From NCBI GenBank assembly GCA_051001455.1, contig JBPCNH010000003.1:1-64000 (forward strand): 64,000 nucleotides of DNA. Reading direction: 5' to 3'. Shown here piece after piece: positions 61,049 to 64,000 of this stretch. The translations under genes and the position numbers were made by a program. Source of the stretch: JBPCNH01 sp051001455 (GTDB lineage Bacteria; Actinomycetota; CADDZG01; WHSQ01). The notes beneath the pieces are model-generated. The model ran no database searches. It saw nothing but the letters and a program-made list of their open reading frames with translations, and was not told where the DNA came from. The number at the start of each line of letters is the position of its first letter. Position 1 is the first letter of the stretch.

Positions 61049-61206
61049 GTCAGACTAACTTCCGTCCCGGCGCGCCGCCCTCCCAAGGCGAACACGGCCG
61101 CACCGGGCGATCCGTGACGGGCACGACCCGAGGAGCCCCGGTGAGCCGGGGCTTGCCCCGCTACACTCGCGCCACTCCGTTAAACCGATCGCAAGGGGGA
61201 CTTCGA

Positions 61207-61446
61207 GTGGCTGATGACGTCAAGGCCTACATCCTGATCCAGACCGCCGTGAACGCCGGCCACGTGGCTAAGGAGATCCGGGGGGTCCCAGGCGTGGAGT
61301 CGGCCGAGGACGTGTCCGGGCCCTACGACGTCATCGTGAGGACGTCCGCGCCCGACATGGACTCTCTCGGCAAGTTGGTAGTCGCGCAGATACAAGCGGT
61401 CGAGGGCATCACGCGTACCCTCACCTGTCCCGTCGTCACCCTCTAG
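61207..61446 (+). CDS. Lrp/AsnC ligand-binding domain, stand-alone
   Basis: A 79-residue RAM (regulation of amino acid metabolism) domain: KAYILIQTAVNAGHVAKEIRGVPGVESAEDVSGPYDVIVRTSAPDMDSLGKLVVAQIQAVEGITRTLT. The beta-alpha-beta repeats bind amino acids in Lrp/AsnC regulators, but the DNA-binding helix-turn-helix is missing. Similar small proteins are common in actinobacteria, in some cases near the qcr genes. Start at GTG 61207 with AAGGGGG upstream. Its partner could be a DNA-binding protein elsewhere or a metabolic enzyme. Confidence 0.88.
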   Translation: MADDVKAYILIQTAVNAGHVAKEIRGVPGVESAEDVSGPYDVIVRTSAPDMDSLGKLVVAQIQAVEGITRTLTCPVVTL

Positions 61447-61478
61447 AGCCGCGCGCGGCGCGCCGAGCGGAGGTACCG

Positions 61479-61673
61479 ATGGGTTCGCTCTTCGGCTTCC
61501 TGACCGCGTTGGCAGGTCTCGGCGGGATCGTCATCGGTTTCCTCCTGTGGATGATCCACAACGATCTTCCCGAAAGCGGCTTCCGCATCAAGCTCACGGC
61601 CGTGGCAGCTTGGCTCGTGGGAGTTGCTCTTCTGGCTGCGGGGGCCCGGGTCTGGTACCGCTCCAAGCAGTAG
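61479..61673 (+). CDS. Small two-helix membrane protein
   Basis: A 64-residue protein with two hydrophobic helices (about 4-26, FGFLTALAGLGGIVIGFLLWMI, and 39-57, LTAVAAWLVGVALLAAGARV) joined by HNDLPESGFRIK, and a basic end YRSKQ. GCGGAGGTACCG before the ATG is a strong ribosome binding site. It lies 32 bp after the RAM-domain gene, probably in the same transcript. Function unknown; it could be a small subunit of a membrane complex. Confidence 0.78.
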   Translation: MGSLFGFLTALAGLGGIVIGFLLWMIHNDLPESGFRIKLTAVAAWLVGVALLAAGARVWYRSKQ

Positions 61674-61704
61674 CCCGGGATGGTGACTCGCAATCCGCCT
61701 ACCC

Positions 61705-61726
61705 ACGTTGTTTTGCGACAAAACGT
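61705..61726. promoter_or_regulatory. Inverted repeat upstream of the microprotein gene
   Basis: GTTTTG-CGA-CAAAAC with flanking ACG and CGT, 84 bp before the ATG at 61810. It could be an operator or the terminator of the preceding gene. Confidence 0.4.
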
Positions 61727-61809
61727 AACTGCATGCTGACGGTGCGTGTTTCGGACGGCGCTCTGGGGGGGAGAACCCAGGGTAGTTACGTCTGATGGAA
61801 GGAGGAGCG

Positions 61810-61875
61810 ATGGGGATCGTCTGGACTGTCCTAGCGATCATCGGTCTGATCGTTGTTCTCCAATACGTCTTCTAA
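61810..61875 (+). CDS. 21-residue membrane microprotein
   Basis: ATG at 61810 preceded by GGAAGGAGGAGCG, a near-perfect ribosome binding site at good spacing, then 21 codons with one hydrophobic helix, start MGIVWTVLAIIGLIV and end VLQYVF, and a TAA. A strong rho-independent terminator follows 17 bases later, so the message is a separate short unit. The size is far below usual gene-finder limits. I know no named family for it. The combination of ribosome binding site, clean hydrophobic helix and terminator makes it likely to be real. Confidence 0.72.
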   Translation: MGIVWTVLAIIGLIVVLQYVF

Positions 61876-61890
61876 GAAAAGACCGTTCTC

Positions 61891-61924
61891 GAGAAGGCCC
61901 CCGAGCTCTCGGGGGCCTTCTTCG
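61891..61924 (+). terminator. Rho-independent terminator of the microprotein gene
   Basis: GAAGGCCCCCGAG (61893-61905) pairs with CTCGGGGGCCTTC (61908-61920), ending in TTC-TTC. Confidence 0.85.
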
Positions 61925-61956
61925 CGTCCTGGATCCAGCCGCATCAGGCCGCGGCT

Positions 61957-62847
61957 CTAGGGCAGCTCTTGTCGCTCCTTGCGGAGGGTCGGCGCGCCGA
62001 GCAACGCGGCGTTGAGGGAACCGGAGCGGAAGCCGTCCCGGCTCAGCGCCGCCGCCGGGAATCCAACCGCTGCGACGCCGGCGACCAGCTCGCTCTCCAG
62101 CTCCGCCGCCTGCGCAAGGTCGGCATCGAGCACCTCGATGCGCGCCGAGTCACCCAGATCGCGCACCCTGAACTCTTCGAAACCGAATCCCCGCACCACC
62201 TCCTCGGCATGCTCGATCCGCCGGAGACCTTCGGGCGTCACCCGAACGCCGTAAGCGAAGCGAGACGCAAGACAGGGAGATGCGGGCTTGTCCGCGGTGG
62301 GCAGGCCCAGCTCCGCGCTGAGGGAGCGCACCTCGGACTTGCCGAGGCCGGCCTCGACGAGCGGCGAGCGAACGGACCGCTCGCGAGCGGCCTGGAGGCC
62401 CGGCCGATGGTCCCCCAAGTCGTCGAGGTTCGTACCGGTGAGTATCACGGCGCGCCGCCGCTCGGCGATCGGGCCCAATACTTCGTACAACTCGGTCTTG
62501 CACCAGTAGCAGCGATCCCCGGAGTTCTGTGCGTACTCCTCGCGCGACACCTCATGAGTGCCGACGCACATGTGGGGCCAGCCGCGCTCGGCGGCGAGTG
62601 CCTTGGCACCGGCCAGTTCCCGCCGGGCGAGCGAGGGCGATACCGCGGTGACCGCGAGAGCGTCGGCGCCGAGCGCTTCGTGTGCCGCCGCCATGAGAAA
62701 CGATGAGTCGACCCCACCCGAGTAAGCCACCACGGCGCGCCGGGTCGCCGACAGGATCGCGACGAGCTCGGCCCACTTATCCGCGCGTCCATGGCCCGCG
62801 CGGGGCCGGGGGTGCCCGGCCCCGCCGTTCCTCGATGCGATATCCAT
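61957..62847 (-). CDS. larE: ATP-dependent sacrificial sulfur transferase
   Basis: A 296-residue PP-loop enzyme that makes the sulfur groups of the nickel-pincer nucleotide cofactor by giving up the sulfur of its own cysteine. It has VVAYSGGVDSSFLMAAA (about 39-55), the ATP-binding PP-loop, DRCYWCKTELYEVLG (about 110-124) and KPASPCLASRFAYG (Cys at about 190), the sacrificial residue. The cofactor is used by lactate racemase LarA and relatives. No larA, larB or larC lies here. The N-terminus has a short extra stretch (MDIASRNGGAGHPRPRAGHG). TAAGAT lies 6 bases before the ATG. Confidence 0.93.
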   Translation of the reverse strand: MDIASRNGGAGHPRPRAGHGRADKWAELVAILSATRRAVVAYSGGVDSSFLMAAAHEALGADALAVTAVSPSLARRELAGAKALAAERGWPHMCVGTHEVSREEYAQNSGDRCYWCKTELYEVLGPIAERRRAVILTGTNLDDLGDHRPGLQAARERSVRSPLVEAGLGKSEVRSLSAELGLPTADKPASPCLASRFAYGVRVTPEGLRRIEHAEEVVRGFGFEEFRVRDLGDSARIEVLDADLAQAAELESELVAGVAAVGFPAAALSRDGFRSGSLNAALLGAPTLRKERQELP

Positions 62848-62853
62848 ACACCC

Positions 62854-62859
62854 ATCTTA
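62854..62859 (-). promoter_or_regulatory. -10 box TAAGAT of larE
   Basis: TAAGAT on the minus strand ends 6 bases before the ATG at 62847. Confidence 0.45.
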
Positions 62860-62868
62860 TGGAACGGC

Positions 62869-62874
62869 TACCCT
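62869..62874 (+). promoter_or_regulatory. Possible -10 box TACCCT of the small membrane protein gene
   Basis: TACCCT lies 9 bases before the GTG at 62884, slightly longer than the other boxes of this type in the window. Confidence 0.35.
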
Positions 62875-62883
62875 TCCGTAGCC

Positions 62884-63108
62884 GTGCATCGAGCCCTTGA
62901 ACTTGCCCAAGAGGGATCCTTCAGCGAACTAGCCGAAGATCCCGTGCTGACGCTGGCCGCCGTCTTCTTGATGGTGGTCTCGGTCACCTATGTCGTGGTG
63001 GCTCGCCTCATCACGAGGAACATGAAACGGGCGGCCATGAAGAAGATGCGGCGGCGAGGAAAGAAGGTGCCTCGTGCCAAACGAGAGATGTGGGACGCTC
63101 CGCCTTAG
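62884..63108 (+). CDS. Small membrane protein with basic cytoplasmic tail
   Basis: A 74-residue protein: a short acidic N-terminus (HRALELAQEGSFSELAEDP), one hydrophobic helix (LTLAAVFLMVVSVTYVVVARLI) and a very basic tail (TRNMKRAAMKKMRRRGKKVPRAKRE) with many Arg and Lys. The tail could bind nucleic acid or phospholipid. The GTG at 62884 is used; the frame upstream runs into the larE start region. No family is recognised. Divergent from larE with 36 bp between starts. Confidence 0.62.
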   Translation: MHRALELAQEGSFSELAEDPVLTLAAVFLMVVSVTYVVVARLITRNMKRAAMKKMRRRGKKVPRAKREMWDAPP

Positions 63109-63189
63109 GCCTCCCACATCCTCTCGCCCAGCCCCTCAACGGTAAGCCGCGAGGCTCAGGTGTCTCCGGTGCAGTCTGGCGATATCGGA

Positions 63190-63612
63190 TCAAGCCCTGG
63201 CGGATCCGAGACGACCGAGCGTCCGTAGGAACCCGAACACGATCAAACCGACGACGAGTGAGACCACGATCGGCGTGATGTCTACGGTGGTGACGGCCTC
63301 GAGCGGTGCCGACGTCATCCTCGTCCCTCTGAGGAGCGAGTCAACGCTACCGCCGGACTCAGTGGGATTTGCGACGGCCGCCGAGGAGAACCCGAACAGC
63401 AGCACCATCACCAGCGTCGCCAATACCGGACCTCTCCGCGCCCGATGTCGCCGAACGGATCGACCAGGGGGCCGGTCCGCCGAGGGACGATCATTCAGGT
63501 CTCGAGCCGCAGCAGCGCGCCTGGCTGCCTCGACCCGCTGGTAACTGAGACCCCGGGTGACCATCTCGTTGCGACGCATCCTGCCGATCTCGGTGGAGAA
63601 TTGAGTGGACAT
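63190..63612 (-). CDS. Membrane protein of unknown function
   Basis: A 140-residue protein. The N-terminal 50 residues are charged, with repeated Arg and Ala (VEAARRAAAARDLNDRPS), followed by a basic stretch RRHRARRG and two hydrophobic helices (VLATLVMVLLFGFSSAAVA at about 71-89, and ITPIVVSLVVGLIVFGFLRTL at about 114-134) around a Gly/Ser region. GATCAGGAGGCAGTT before the ATG at 63612 is a good ribosome binding site, better than the upstream alternatives. No family recognised. Confidence 0.7.
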   Translation of the reverse strand: MSTQFSTEIGRMRRNEMVTRGLSYQRVEAARRAAAARDLNDRPSADRPPGRSVRRHRARRGPVLATLVMVLLFGFSSAAVANPTESGGSVDSLLRGTRMTSAPLEAVTTVDITPIVVSLVVGLIVFGFLRTLGRLGSARA

Positions 63613-63825
63613 AACTGCCTCCTGATCTTGAGGCTGCAACTCTTGCAGCACCTAACGACATGCTGCACGAGCGGTGCCGGAGAAACTGTCGGCTGCACGA
63701 CTCCCCGATTGTCTTCATCCCTACAGCAACCTCTTGCTTCTCTAAAGAGATGAGGACGAGGGCTACTGGGATTGAGCGGGTACCGTGACATCCCCGGACG
63801 GCAGACGTTCGAGGCGGCCGGACGG

Positions 63826-64000
63826 TTAGGGGTTGAGCGGCCACGCTATCGGGATCACTATCGAAGCCACCGTGATCACCAACAGGTGCAGCGGGAGGCC
63901 CACCCGGATGAAGTCCGTGAACCGGTAACCGCCCATCCCGTAGACGATCGTGTTCGTCTGATACCCGATCGGACTGAGGAACGAGGCCGAGGCACCGACC
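63826..64000 (-). CDS. SLC13-type (DASS/CitT) permease, C-terminal fragment
   Basis: The minus strand from the right edge reads [40 protein letters not shown] and ends WPLNP and a stop at 63826-63828. The [19 protein letters not shown] block is typical of the last helices of SLC13/arsenite-type permeases that move dicarboxylates, sulfate or phosphate. Only about 57 residues are inside the window; the rest lies beyond 64000. It is 213 bp downstream of nothing on its strand, so its terminator would lie between it and the gene at 63612. Confidence 0.85.
   Translation of the reverse strand, partial: VGASASFLSPIGYQTNTIVYGMGGYRFTDFIRVGLPLHLLVITVASIVIPIAWPLNP

Overview
The window is about 64 kb of GC-rich DNA (roughly 60-62% by eye) with tightly packed genes on both strands. 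It looks like a chromosome segment of an aerobic, free-living member of the Actinomycetota, probably from an uncultured lineage. The reasons are a ClpS-DUF2017 pair, class E sortase with an LPVTG protein, a choice-of-anchor P protein, qcrCAB plus aa3-type cox genes, a P-II/Amt/GlnD block with GlnR-like operator arrays, and many genes that seem to be transcribed without a leader from TANNNT -10 boxes. I see no prophage, insertion sequence, CRISPR array or defence island.

Layout. 1-11.8 kb: the start of a membrane sensor gene cut by the left edge, FmdB-type zinc ribbon and methylthioadenosine phosphorylase, undecaprenyl-diphosphatase, a minus-strand operon (IMPase-like, O-methyltransferase, ABC exporter, SDR), a YczE-type membrane protein, a CoA-disulfide-reductase-like flavoprotein and small exported proteins. 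11.85 kb: tRNA-Arg(CCT). 12-27 kb: 6-phosphogluconate dehydrogenase, clpS, DUF2017, peroxiredoxin, L,D-transpeptidase, endonuclease IV, CBS protein, gamma-glutamyltransferase, a YchF-type GTPase, arginase, two SDRs, TerC, a DMT exporter and an acyl-CoA ligase. 27.6-31 kb: a surface module of LPVTG protein, class E sortase and a fibronectin-like membrane protein. 31-34.8 kb: hydrolase-zwf-pgl. 35-41.3 kb: nitrogen block amt1-glnK1-wHTH-amt2-glnK2-glnD. 41.7-45.1 kb: a c-di-GMP-I riboswitch ahead of a secreted CAP protein, then two wall enzymes. 45.4-50.7 kb: an Aap-type amino-acid ABC transporter and an extra binding protein. 51-55 kb: a lone receiver domain, YajQ, and separate kinase, HAD and acyl-CoA dehydrogenase genes that correspond to the fused domains of human ACAD10/11. 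55-61 kb: cox and qcr respiratory genes. 61-64 kb: small proteins, LarE and the tail of an SLC13-type permease.

How it fits together. Nitrogen supply dominates: two ammonium channels, two P-II proteins, the P-II-modifying enzyme, amino-acid uptake and arginase. The two amt promoters carry 11-bp-periodic half-sites of the GlnR type, and a receiver-less OmpR-type winged-helix gene lies between them. zwf, pgl and the distant gnd give the oxidative pentose phosphate route. The qcr and cox genes supply a bc1-aa3 chain, although the putative small cox subunit has an in-frame stop and no subunit III gene is visible.

Sequence-level features that gene calls do not explain are an excess of the octamer GGCGCGCC (about 45 copies counted by eye), a 52-bp palindromic repeat present twice, at least 17 candidate leaderless promoters, and a 21-residue membrane microprotein gene with its own terminator.
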